Below are positions 1 to 10,939 of a stretch of DNA of 17,658 nucleotides, in pieces. Source of the stretch: Pigoraptor vietnamica (Eukaryota; Opisthokonta; Filasterea); NCBI GenBank assembly GCA_943704525.1, contig CALSCQ010000155.1, forward strand, positions 1 to 17,658. The letters are read 5' to 3'. The notes beneath the pieces are model-generated. The model had not been told where the DNA came from and searched no databases. It saw nothing but the letters and a program-made list of their open reading frames with translations. Position numbers and translations under genes: made by a program. Position 1 is the first letter of the stretch. Each line of letters opens with the position of its first letter.

Positions 1-113
<113 letters not shown>

Positions 114-182
114 GTCGTTAGAACGTTCAGTGCCGTCAAGACTCCACTCACGCCGTGTGCTTTGCGCTTGCCCTGTGCGCAG

Positions 183-3100
183 GTATGCGTCGCTGTCGCC
201 GGCAGTGGACAACTACTCTGTAATTCGCTCGCTGCGAGTAGTGCGCGCATGCCGCACCATCAACATTGTGCCAGGTGTGTTAATTGTTACGCAAGTGTCA
301 AGAACACACGTGGATGCCCCACACGTGGATGCGCCACGTACACCACTCTCGGCAAATCGACGACAGATGTTGTCTGTATTTTTTTGCGCATTCCGGCTGC
401 CTGAAAACAACTCATAGTTAACATGCCCCAATCACACAATCGCACGCTCACACTCCACCCAACACACTCTGCGCCGCAGGGCTTCGCGTGATTGTGGACG
501 CCATTTTCAACTCCGTTCGACCCATCCTTGACGTCGTGGCGCTGATCGCGTCCTTCACCGTAATATTTGCCGTCGTCGGCATGCAGCTCTTTATGGGCGC
601 GCTGCACAGCGCGTGCGTCGACGTCGTCACGGATGCCAACGGTGCGCGTCTCCGTTCGTTTCTCACTTACACACCTCATGCGCGCTCGCACACGCACCTC
701 AGCTCTTCCTTCGCTTCCCTCCTAATGAATGTCCGGACGCAGGCACTGTCACGACATCCCTCCACCTCGACGACAGCGGCTCCATTATATACTGCGGCAA
801 CAAGACGCGCACGCACGACTGCCCCGTGGGCACGCTGTGCTTCGCGGACGCTGCGCCGAACCCCAACTACGGCTACACATCGTTCGACAACATTGCCAGC
901 GCGCTTCTCGCGGTGTTTCAGGTCCTCACGACGGACTTTTGGGACGATGTCATCTGGCGTGTGAGTGCGGCCGCCTGTCCCTCTTTCGCTCGCTTGCTGT
1001 CGAATTATTTCACTTGGCCTTTAACGTCTGTGAAGTAGACGGTGCCCTGTCGTTGTTGCTCTTGCGGGCGATTGACCCTTGCGACATGTGCTACGCAGGT
1101 GCAAAGCGTAGAGGGGCTGGACTATGTGCTCTACTTCGTGCCGATCACGTGCTTCGGGACGTTCTTCCTCATGAACCTCTTTGTCGCCGTCGTGACGTCA
1201 TCCTACCACCGCGAGGTCGTCGCCGCGCGCGAGCTGCGTGAGATAGACAAGGTGCTCACACAGGCGAAGAAGGAGGACGACGAGGCGAAGAAGGCGCTCG
1301 AAAGCGACTCGGACTCTGACAGCGACGCCCCGCGAACGCTCGCGAGCGCTAAAATCAACAGCGCCGCGGCAAAAGGAGGGGCGGGCGAGAAGCCGGCCAA
1401 CGGGGCGACGAAGGACGCAGACGCAGGTGACGGCGGAGAGGTGAAGGTCGACGTCGCGGAAATCCCGGACGTTGCGGCGGAGGGCGAGAAGGAGGGCGAG
1501 GGGGGCCCGCGCAAGCGCCCGACGTCGACGTCGTGGGCTGCGCGTGTGAGCGCGCCGATCGTGGATACGCGGGCGTTCCAGGTGGCGGGGATTCTGGTTG
1601 TCCTTGCAAACACGGTGCTGCTCGCGATGGCCTACCCCGCCATGTCGGACGCCTACGCTAATGCCATCGACATTGGGAACGACGTGTGCGTGGCGCTGTT
1701 TGTGCTCGAGCTCGCCCTGAACCTCATGCGCTACGAGTTGCGCTCGTACTTCTCCGTCCGCTTCAACGCCTTCGACGCGCTTATTGTGCTGCTGAGCCTC
1801 ATCGACGTGCTCACGCCGGGCAAGACGGGCGTCGCCGTGCTGCGCGTGCTGCGCCTCCTGCGCGTGCTTCGGCTCGCGCGCACGTGGCGGACCATGCGCA
1901 ACCTCGTCCGCACCATCGTCAAGGCACTTGGTGCACTCGCGAACCTCACGATTGTGCTGCTGCTGTTCATGTTCCTGTTCTCTGCGGTGGGCATGCGGCT
2001 GTTCGAGGACCGCTTCGGCGTCCCCGGTGACTTTGACGAGCTGCCCTTCTGGAACTACGACGACTTCGTGAATTCATTCATGTGCGTGTTCCGCATGCTC
2101 TGCGGGCAGTTTGTCGAGATGATGATGGCCACCATGCACGCGACGTCGCCCGTCGCCGCGCTGTACTACCTCGTCGTCATTGTGATTGGCCGCTTCCTCA
2201 TACTCAATCTCTTCATCGCACTATTGCTGGACTCTTTCGACGAGGTCGCGGAGGAGGCCAGCACGCAGTCCGCCGAGGTCAGCCGAAAGGCAGTTTCGAC
2301 GATGCGTCTGCGGCTGTGGAGGGTCCTTTCGCGAGGCAAGACGGTGCCGGCGGGTGAAGGGGCCGCGGAGACGGTCACCGTGGAGTTGGGTGCCGTGTCA
2401 GCGACCGGGGCCAACGACGGCGGAGGGGCACGTACGCCCGCGTGGGACCTGGGCGACACGAAGGGAAGCACGCCGGACACTCCCGGAACTCCTGGAACGC
2501 CCGGTACGCCTTCTGTGCCGCGCCGCATGTCCTCCGCGACGTCGCCGCTCTGGAGTGCGCGGATGTCCGTCATGTCCGAGTCCGGCAGCGGCTCGGCGTG
2601 GTCGGTGGCATCGGCGGAGAAACTGTCGAAGTTGCGGCCGCCGGCGCCCGGTGCGAATTGGCTGAGCCGCTTCCGCTTCAAGCTGCGCCGCGCGCTCCTC
2701 CACCCGGCCGTGGAGTGGGTGACGACGGCGATTGTGCTTGTGAGCAGTGCTGAGCTGGCGTTTGAGGACGCGACGCTGCGCGAGAACAACGCGAAGAAGA
2801 ACGCGTCGGAAATTCTGAACATTGTGTTTGCGGTACTCTTTTCTCTCGAGGTTGCCGTGAAGCTGTTTGCGGAAGGGCCTTTCTTCTACTTTCTGTCGCC
2901 CTGGAACGTCCTCGACGCCTTTGTGACGGCGGTGCGTGTGGGGAGCGTGCACTGCGTGTTGGTGCGATGAACGCCTGAAGGGCACACGCACCCTCTATGC
3001 CTGCGTGCCCATCACTCGCGTCAGCATGTCCTGCTCTCTGCAATTGTTTACGTATTGGGACGGCACACACTTACCCGCCGTTTCTCGTGCGCAGATCACC

Positions 3101-5723
3101 GTAGCGACGGCGGCGCTGCCCAACAAGAGCAGCATTGCGTCGCTGCGCGTGCTGCGTGCCCTGCGGTCCCTTCGACCGCTGCGCGCCATCCGCAAGTGGG
3201 AGGGAATGAGGGTGAGTGCCGCTCGCATTGTCGTCAGTGAGTCAGTCGCCGTGCTCGTACGCGCACGCGTCGGCACATCTCTGCAACTCGCGAGTATTCC
3301 ACGTCATCTCTGTTCAGTGGCTCTTTTACAAGCGTCTCCGTCGCACTCATCTCTCGCTCGCGGCAGGTCGTCGTGACGGCCGTCGTCCACTCTGTCCCCG
3401 CCGTGATCAACGTGCTGCTCGTGTGCGCGGTCGTCTGGGTCATCTTCGGCATCATCGGCGTCGAGTTTTTTGGTGGCAAATTCAGCGAATGCGTCGACGA
3501 TTCGCTCTCACCGATCGACCCCGACGTGCTCTGGGCCCTCCGCCCCAAGTACTACACCGACCGCCTCGCGTGCGTCAGCGTCGACGTGAACGGCACGTGG
3601 TACACGCCGCCCGCGAATTTTGACAACATCGGCAATGCCTTCCTGACGCTCTTCCAGGTGGGTGCGATGTGTGCAATTGTGTCAAGCAGTCACAATCGGT
3701 ACAGTGCACGGCGTGTGCCTTGGTCTCACCGCACTTCCCTCATACTGCATTGCGTGTGCAGACGGCGAGTTTCGAGGGCAACGTGGACGCGATCGAAAAC
3801 AGCGTGGCGGCGACGTGCATCGACTGCCAGCCGCGCCCCGGCCACAACCGCTGGGCGTTCCTCTACTACATCTTCTTCATCGCGATCGGCGCATTCTTCA
3901 TGCTCAACCTGTTCGTCGGTGTCGTCGTCGACAACTTCAACACGCTCAAAGGCAAGTACGAAGGGCACGCGCTGCTGTCGGACGCCCAGCGCCGGTGGAT
4001 CGCAACGACCAAGAAGCTGCTTGCGAAAAAGCCCGCGCGACGCCTGCGACGGCCGACTTCGCGCGTGCGCGGCGCGTTCTACGACGTGGCCACGAGCAAG
4101 TGGCTGGACTGGCTGGTCATCGGCATCATCGTGGCGAACCTCGTCGTTCTCGCGATGCAGTTTTACGACCAGCCGCCGGCGTTTGCGGACGTGCTGCAGA
4201 TCACCAACTGGGTGTGCGTCGGCGTTTTCGCGGCGGAGGCGTGCCTGAAGATCGTCGCATTTGGGTGGCCCTACTTCACGTTTGGATGGAACATCTTCGA
4301 TTTTGTTGTGACGGCCGTGTCGATCTTGGCCGTGGCGCTCGAGGTGTCGATGGACCAATCGAACTTCAACCCGACGGTCATTCGCGTGCTGCGCGTGCTG
4401 CGCGTCGGCCGCACGCTGCGCCTCGTCAAGGGCGCGCAGGGCATCAAGCGCCTCCTTGTCACCCTCCTCTTCTCGCTCCCGTCGCTGCTCAACGTCGGCG
4501 CCATCCTCGTGCTCTTCATGTACATCTACGCGATCGTGGGGATGTCGCTGTTCTCGGGCATTCGCCACGGCTACGGCATCGACGACACGATCAACTTTGA
4601 GACGTTCGGGTGCGCCATGTCCCTCATGTACCGCCTCGTCACCGTGTCGGGATGGAACGACGTGTACGCGGCACTTTCGCTGCAACCGCCGTACTGCGAC
4701 CCGCATGCGGGCGACCTTCCGAACGGCGACTGCGGCGATCCGACGGCGGCGGCGGTGTTCATGTCGTCGTACATTCTGCTGTGCGGCATGTTCATCGTGA
4801 ATCTCTATGTCGCCATCATCATAGACAACTTTGAGAACGCCGACGACGCCGAGGAAAAGATCCGCGAGGAAGACCTCGACGCCTTCGTGGCGGTGTGGGA
4901 GGCGATGGACCCCGACGCGACGCAGCTGGTCCCGTTCGACTCGCTCCCCACCCTTGTATCGATGCTCGGCCCTCCCCTCGGCATTGAGAAGGCGAACATC
5001 TACGAGATCGAGGACCTCGACCTCCCCGTCCACGAGGACAACCTCGTCCACTTTCTCGACGTCCTCATGGCGCTCATTTCGCGACACCTCGGCATGCTCC
5101 AGCTGCCCTCGCAGATCCTGCGTGTGCTCCTCCGCCGCTTCCACTCGGTCTTCCCGAAGCACAAGGAGCTCGGCGAGGCGTCGATTACATCCCGCCAGTT
5201 GCGCCTGCTCACCAACGCCGCCGTCATCATTCAGCGCGCGTACCGACGGTTCCGACACCGACACAGGGCTCGGCTGGAGGGCGAAACCCACGCTGACGTT
5301 ATGGTCGGCGAGGAAGAGGAAGGGGACAATGGGGACGGTCATTATAAGGGCGCGCGTTCTGGAGCCGCGATGGCCGGCGCGGCGGCGCGTCTCGAGGTGC
5401 TGGCGGAGGGCGATCGGGCCGACTCGAACGCGCACATTGCCGAAGAAGGGACCGCCGAGGCATTGGACGCGGTTTCGGACGAGGGGGGCGCTGTGCCATT
5501 AGTGACCGCGGTTACGGCTGAAGATGTCGTTGCGTCGCCTGCGCCCGCACACGCCACCAGTACTGGCCTGAGTGATCCGACTATGGCAAGCGGCGGTGAT
5601 GAAGCGACTCATGATGTTGGCAATCAGGTTAGCAACGGCGACACTGCAGCGGCAGGCGATCGTTCTCGCCTTGACGACGTCGCAGCGGAAGCGGCGGACA
5701 CTCGCACCGCCGCAGACACTTAA
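183..5723 (+). CDS. Four-domain voltage-gated cation channel (Nav/Cav-like alpha subunit), 5' partial
   Basis: Pore-forming plasma-membrane channel subunit, four 6-TM repeats. Exons: 183-274, 480-641, 743-960, 1099-2931, 3095-3211, 3367-3657, 3762-5723 (TAA); all six introns are GT-AG and frame-preserving, giving 1557 residues (numbered from Y1 at base 184). The N-terminus and domain I S1 to early S3 lie upstream of the window. Domain I S4 has R15, R18, R21, R24. Domain II spans about 318-540, domain III about 696-970, domain IV about 1010-1265; domain IV S4 has R1112, R1115, R1118, R1121, R1124, K1127. Filter positions, aligned to Nav1 DEKA, read D149, Q494, E909, S1200. The III-IV linker has A-L-L-S (974-977) where Nav1 has IFMT. 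The C-terminus carries an EF-hand-like domain (VWEAMDPDATQ, near 1280) and an IQ motif (IIQRAYRRFRHR, near 1393), as in Nav1. The I-II linker is acidic; the II-III linker has TPG repeats (near 615). Family is certain; ion selectivity is not. Confidence 0.95.
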
Positions 5724-6264
5724 TTGGACTCCCGTCGTATTTGCGTGGTTTATGGATACGGCTGTCTCTGTTTGATTGACTGTGCATATGCAATTCAGTT
5801 GCGTTCGGGGTGTTTGGAGCGCCTCGACCGACAAACTGAATCAATGAAACAGCGGAATGATACACATCGTTGCCAGTCAGATTGCGCGCGCGCGATGTGG
5901 TAGTTTGTACGCTACGGTATTGCATCAGTTTTTGCAACGTGTTGTTCAGCACCCAAAGCCAACTGTCTCTTTCCGACGTCAGCCGAGCGCCAACCTTGGT
6001 ACTGCTCGCGGTTCTATTCCCGTGGCCCACCTACTGCTTTCAGGTTGAGGCGCAGCACTACGGTTCGTGCGCAGATTTCCGCTGCAACCGCTTATCTCGA
6101 CAGGCCCAGGCCGAGTAGACTATTCGCAAAACGCATTGATTATTTTGGTCATTTAGGGGCCCGCGTACAGTATACGCACGCCATGCCCGACTCGCGACTC
6201 CGGCCGGAACGACTTTTAGCAATTACGGAGCACACGATTGAGAAATACAGTAAACGACAGCACG
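5724..6264. other. Convergent intergenic region, no gene seen
   Basis: 541 bases between the channel stop (plus strand) and the stop of the GIY-YIG-like gene (minus strand). It should hold both 3' UTRs. Open frames here are short, lack recognisable homology and have no supporting splice structure. I see no convincing polyadenylation hexamer or RNA gene. Confidence 0.6.
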
Positions 6265-7863
6265 CTACTGCCGATTCAGCCCGCAGCGCATATCCTGCAG
6301 GTCGAGGGTTTCGTCGATGCGCAACTCGCCCTCCTTGTCCTCCATCTCCTTGATGGTGTCGAACGAGGCGAAGTCAAACAAGAATACGTTCTTCATGACC
6401 GCCTCGGCGCCGCCGTTTGCAAACACGGCTGCAATGACCTGCCGTATCAGATGCGCTCACCATTGTTTAGCCGGTGTGTACACTACACACGGCAGGTGCC
6501 ACAGACTGCCGTGCCGGACTGTGCAATGGAAAGCTCACCCGGCCAACACACTGTGACACACTCTATCAGTATGAACATAACCGGAACAAGCGAGTACTAC
6601 CTATACACACACAGGAAATGCCTGCAACACTGATTTGAAAACCAACCGAAACAAAAATTGCAATTAAATGCCAGTCAGGAATGCGGGCTGTACAACACTG
6701 AAGGGAAACTGACTGATCAGTGCCTAGCTTCCGTTCCCCGCCGGCAGGGACACCCCGGCCGGCCGGCCTGAGCCGCCAAAACACTGAGACGACGTCTCTT
6801 ACGGCGAGAGGTGCAAAGGAAAGACTAAATTCGACCCAGGAACGAACAGCACGCCAGTACTGACCTGATCCACGAGCAGCCCAGGAGGCCAGTGCAGCGC
6901 GGTGCGGTTGAGAGCAATCTTGACGTACTCCGAGATGCAGCCAGCGTGGTTTACGCCGTTGGACCACCAGCGGTCGATGATGCCGTTAACCGCCTTGCCG
7001 ACGTATGCGACGGGGTTGTACTTTGATGGGATCGACGGATCGAATACGACGCAGAAGTAGATCGCGTACGTGTCTCCTCCGAGACGATCCGCCGGCCCTA
7101 TGGGCCGCGCATTCTCCTTGACAAATTGGAAATGACTTGAACGACGCAGCTCCGTCGGGAATTCCTGCTCGTCAAACTGATCAATTGCGACACCGGTATC
7201 CGTGCGCTGGTGCACGATCCATTCCCGGCCGGCCTCATCGCCGCGGCCGAAGACTCGAATCGGGAAGCTGAAGTTGGCGGGCAGGTTCTTTTTCGGCTTG
7301 AGCCCGGCGACAAACCGCCGCAAGAGCGAGCTGCGCATCGCGTAGGACGGCGCCTCGATGTCCCAATCCTCTGCCTCGAGAACAGGGAGGCCGTCCGTCG
7401 TCGACCAGCGGATGTTATGCATGTACTTGTAGTAGGCGAGCCCGATGTACTCAGACCTGTCGATCAGCTCCTTAATCTTTCTTGGCCCGGTGATTTCGAC
7501 GATGTCGCCGCCGTTCCGCAGTTTGCCAAGAGCCTTCGTCAGCTTCTTGGCTGCGGTGGGAGGCAGGCTGCCCTTGCTCTTCTTTTGGCCATAGGCCGCG
7601 ACGAAGTTAACGTGGTCGTCAATGGTTGCCGACCGAATATCCAGCAGGAACGACAAACGCGAGATCGCGACTCCAGCCCTGACTTGCGCAGCCCGTGTTG
7701 AAGTCTCCAGAAACTCGTGGAACTCGTCTTGCTTGTCAGCGGGAAGCTGAGAAGTCAGGTTGAGGACGTTGACCCAGGCGTTCACGAGTTCCTCAATCAC
7801 ACGGTCGCCGGCGCCGTCGCCGCCACCGCTGGGCGATTTGCCGTCTTGGCCGTGTTCATCCAT
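6265..7863 (-). CDS. Uncharacterised protein with divergent GIY-YIG-like C-terminal domain
   Basis: Two exons: 7863-6865 (333 codons) and 6438-6265 (57 codons plus TAG), 390 residues. The intron starts GTCAGT and ends CGGCAG, phase 0; reading through it instead adds about 20 unrelated residues before a stop. Residues 1-260 are not recognised: a charged helical N-terminus, then a Lys-rich segment (near 100-120). Residues 266-312 resemble a GIY-YIG nuclease core: A-I-Y at 267-269, Y-V-G at 287-289 followed by K-A, then N-G-I-I-D-R with R298, H306 and E312. In the known superfamily these correspond to the two beta strands, the helix Arg and the metal-binding region, but a firm metal-ligand Glu is not assigned. 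The start ATG has G at -3 and G at +4. It is separated by 277 bases from the RPC5 stop upstream on the same strand. No transposase or terminal repeats flank it. It could be a host repair/recombination protein or a domesticated endonuclease; function is open. Confidence 0.55.
6439..6864 (-). other. 426-bp intron of the GIY-YIG-like gene, with inverted repeats
   Basis: Longest complete intron placed in the window. It holds a GC-palindromic stretch (CCGGCCGGCCGG near 6755-6767) and two overlapping hairpins close to the 3' splice site: 6470-6493 (about 10-bp arms, one bulge, CAC loop) and 6490-6511 (6-bp arms CGGCAG/CTGCCG). No coding exon was recognised inside it. Confidence 0.55.
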
Positions 7864-8093
7864 TGCACGGCGTTTGGGCGTCTGTCACTGAACGGCGTGA
7901 CAACGGACGGAAACAGACGCCGGGAGAGAGGAGATGTGGGGCGGGGGTCCAGAGGGGTCGGCACTGGCGCCATGAGCCCCTCAACCATTTCAGTTCTAAC
8001 CGTGGCTGAAGACGGCCGTGCGGGCCGGCGTCTCGCGCAAAACGGACCGATCCGAAAATTGTCAACAACCGAATATGGAAGGTACTCATCTGA

Positions 8094-8101
8094 TGACGTC
8101 A
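8094..8101. promoter_or_regulatory. CRE/ATF-like palindrome TGACGTCA upstream of the GIY-YIG-like gene
   Basis: A perfect 8-base palindrome matching the bZIP CRE consensus. It is about 230 bases upstream of the ATG at 7863 and within 50 bases of the upstream RPC5 stop. Position suits a promoter element, but one 8-mer in GC-rich DNA is weak evidence. Confidence 0.25.
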
Positions 8102-8140
8102 GACTCAGACAATCCGGGCGACAATCCACCCTGTTTTTTT

Positions 8141-10939
8141 TTATGTCGCAGATGCCATGGATCCGTCGCCCGCCTTGAAGCTCCACTGTCCGCCGCGCGC
8201 AACAGCAAGCTCTTTCATGATGCGGTTGTAAGCATGGCTGGAGAGCTCTTCGCCCGTCGCCGCCTTGCACGCGGCCATCACGTCGGCCTTCTTCACGGTC
8301 GCGCGCGTGCGCATCAGCTCCAGGACTGCCTGCCGCGGCTGCAGAGAAGGTGAGTGGCCAGGGCGCAAGGGAGTGAGAACGCTTGGCGACCATACCATAG
8401 AACGAGAAAAAGAGTGACGCGACACAACCTGGCAGTACTCGAGAGAAGTGCCAACTACAATCCCAACACTAAAAACACAATGAAATATAAATGGATTGTC
8501 GCGTTGCATGAAGCAGAACCAAGCGACACATGCAGAGTCTTGACTCAGGCATCCCCGCCTACCTTGTCCACGGCGGCCGATCCGGTCGATGTAAGCACAA
8601 AAACAGACGGCCGCGCATCCTCGGGTACAATCTCAGTGCCGACGCCGCGAATCGCTGCTTGCAAAGCGTTGTCGGAGACGCCGCGTGCGAGCAGGTTGTT
8701 CTCGCCACCCGCTATACAAAAAACAAAAAAGCGTTAACAATTTAAGTAATAAAAGGCAATTTTTGCAACTAAGAAATTCCAAAATGAAACAAATTATGCG
8801 GCAAAGCAAGTTCGCGAGCATCGCACACGCGGCGCACCTGCTTGCCGTATTTGCAGCTGCCGCTTGAAGAGCCCCATGCTGCACACGCCATAGTGCCGAA
8901 GGATGTCCCCGACGAAATTCGTGAGCTGCGCCTCCAACGTATCGCCCGCCACCGCGGATGAAAAGCCACTTTCAGCGACCGGCGGTTCAGCGGGCGCCTT
9001 GCCCTTGGTGTCGGGTGGTGGGGCGTCCTCCTTCTTCACAGCAGGTGGCTTGAGGATTTGCAAGATGCTGCGAAAGAAGAAAACACGTTCCGGCGGAATG
9101 AGCAAAGATGCTAAGAATATTACGCACAGTTCATAGAACAAAGGAGCTAAGTGTGTTACACACCTTGCTTTCCGCTGGTCCCACATCTGCTGCTGCTTCG
9201 CGGCAACGTCGGGGTACCTGCAAGGTCACGTGCCAGACCACAGGCCACGATTCAGCAACAATGGATGCAAGGCAGAGAAATCAAGACCGACTCGTGGACA
9301 ATCGCACTCACTGCCGGGAGAAATCCGTGTCCGCGTCGAGCTTGAGCTCCCACCCGCGCCCCGTCCGCAACCGCGCGACAGCCGACAGCATGGCCTTGAC
9401 GTCCTCCACCGGCAGTTTCACCGCCGCCGCAAATTCTTTCCGTCCCACGACACCGTCCGTGTGCAAGAGATAGAGCATGTAGTCGCGCGCGCGGGTGAGG
9501 AGGGTTGCGGGCACGCCGGTAACTGGACTGGTGGACTTTGCCGGGTACACTATCTCGCTGCGCACGACCCAACACCCTCGTACGAGAACGGCGACGCGCT
9601 CGAGCGCAGCCAGCGCGGCCGCCGGCGGCGTCCGCGGGGCCGCGTGCTGCAGGACGTGCTTGAAGTGCGCCACGTGTGCCGACAGCATGAGCGTGCGCAG
9701 CTGATCCTCGACGGGCATGCGATGGAGGTTGTCGAGCGAGACGAGGTGCGACGGCAGTGATACGGGGGCAGACGGCCCAGAGTCCTCCGGGGGCGGATTG
9801 AGCGATTCAAGAAACTCGCGGGGCGCCTGCAGCGTGAGCCCAGCGGCAGCGCTCGCAAGCGCACCTTCCTCCGCAGCCGCCCCGTTGTAAAACATGCGGT
9901 CCAGCGCCGTGTTCGACTCTTCGCTGTCGGCGGGATAATAGCGAAGCGGCTGCCACGCCTCCGCCGCCGACTGCTGCTGCAGATACGCGTGGCTGCGCTT
10001 GCGTGCCGCGATCGTGCGCTCGTTCTCCTTTCGCGTGAACGTCACGGTGACGGCCTTAGCCTCTTCTTCCTCGTCCGTCCCTTCGTCGTCGGTGGCCCCG
10101 GCGAACGCCATCGGCTGCCCAGCACGTGCGGCTGCGGCTGCCTCCGCGTTCGCGACCTCCTTCTTCGTGGCGTCGGCCCTGTCGAGGTACGCAAAGCTCG
10201 GTCTCATCTGGACCATGGCGTTGATGGGGGTGATGTGGAGCTCGTTTTCTCTCAAAACGCCGATCGCGTAGTGGGTGCGCGCCGTCACCAGCGACGACGT
10301 CAGCACGCGCTTGTCCATAGTGCCGCTCGGGAACATCTTCTCGCCGGGCTTTCGGTCCTCCTCTTCGCCCTCGGCGCTCTCACTCACTGCCCCCGCATTG
10401 GCCGCGATTTCGTGGCCCTTGTTCACGTCGTAGTTGGCGCTGTGCACGTCTATTGGGAGGTCAATCTCGATCTGCGAGGCATTCAGAGAGGGCGACGAAA
10501 GGGAGAGTGAGAATGAAGTACAGCACACACGACAAGACGCCTCTTCTCGCATTGCGTACTGTCAACAACAGCGATCGCAACATCTGCGACGCGCTTGTCG
10601 CAACAGGAGTCGGACCTTGTGCTGCCTCGGCTTGATGCGGGCGTCAAGCACAGGCCCCGCGGCATTGTAGTGGACACTGGGCGCGCGGAGGGGGTACTGA
10701 AACAGGTACAGGTGATCCGCGAGCCCCTTTGCGAGATAGACGTCGACCTGCGGGCGTTCAGCGGAAATGTGAGCTGCTTACGTGCCCACTGCGTACAACA
10801 CAAACTCGCGCGTGTTTAGACATGCATGGCATTTTCACACGCGCACACGTGCGGCACACACCTCATGGACGATGGGGTCGTCGTCCACGTCTGCACCGTT
10901 GGCATCGACGTGCTCCGCGTCGACCATCTCGACGTCCAT
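8141..10939 (-). CDS. POLR3E: DNA-directed RNA polymerase III subunit RPC5 (Rpc37 family)
   Basis: Subunit of the Pol III RPC4/RPC5 (Rpc53/Rpc37) heterodimer, which acts in the nucleus in initiation and termination on tRNA, 5S and other small RNA genes. Exons: 10939-10862, 10747-10616, 10471-9312, 9217-9164, 9067-8838, 8711-8563, 8338-8141 (TAA); 2001 coding bases, 666 residues (human about 708). All six introns are GT-AG and phases match. Family landmarks in order: DDDPIVHE then VDVYLAKGLADHLYLFQYPL (dimerisation region), IEIDLPIDVHSANYD, MDKRVLTSS, RENELHITPINAMVQMRPSF, the acidic EEEEAKAVTVTF region, GVPATLLTRARDYMLYLL (winged-helix region) and GVSDNALQAAI near the C-terminus, ending in a terminal winged-helix-like segment. 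The start ATG is in a strong CACCATGG context. It shares a 415-base divergent region with the RNPS1-like gene. Nothing looks broken. Confidence 0.94.

Noticed and set aside
613-742. Continuous coding through 642-742 in the channel gene
   Set aside because: The sequence after 641 is a GTGCGC donor followed by pyrimidine-rich intron to CAG at 742; splicing joins the domain I S5 region to the P-loop in frame.
3726-5435. 569-codon open frame on the minus strand
   Set aside because: Antisense to the last channel exon. Its composition (Val/Arg/His/Glu-rich) is that of a shadow of GC-rich coding DNA, and it has no recognisable domain.
6566-6967. 133-codon minus-strand open frame overlapping the GIY-YIG-like gene
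   Set aside because: It is in another frame, spans the intron, and has no recognisable features or supporting junctions.
10472-10552. Open frame starting at 10552 as the RPC5 N-terminus
   Set aside because: The stretch before 10472 is pyrimidine-rich intron ending in CAG; two upstream exons (10939-10862 and 10747-10616) give the conserved RPC5 N-terminus in frame.
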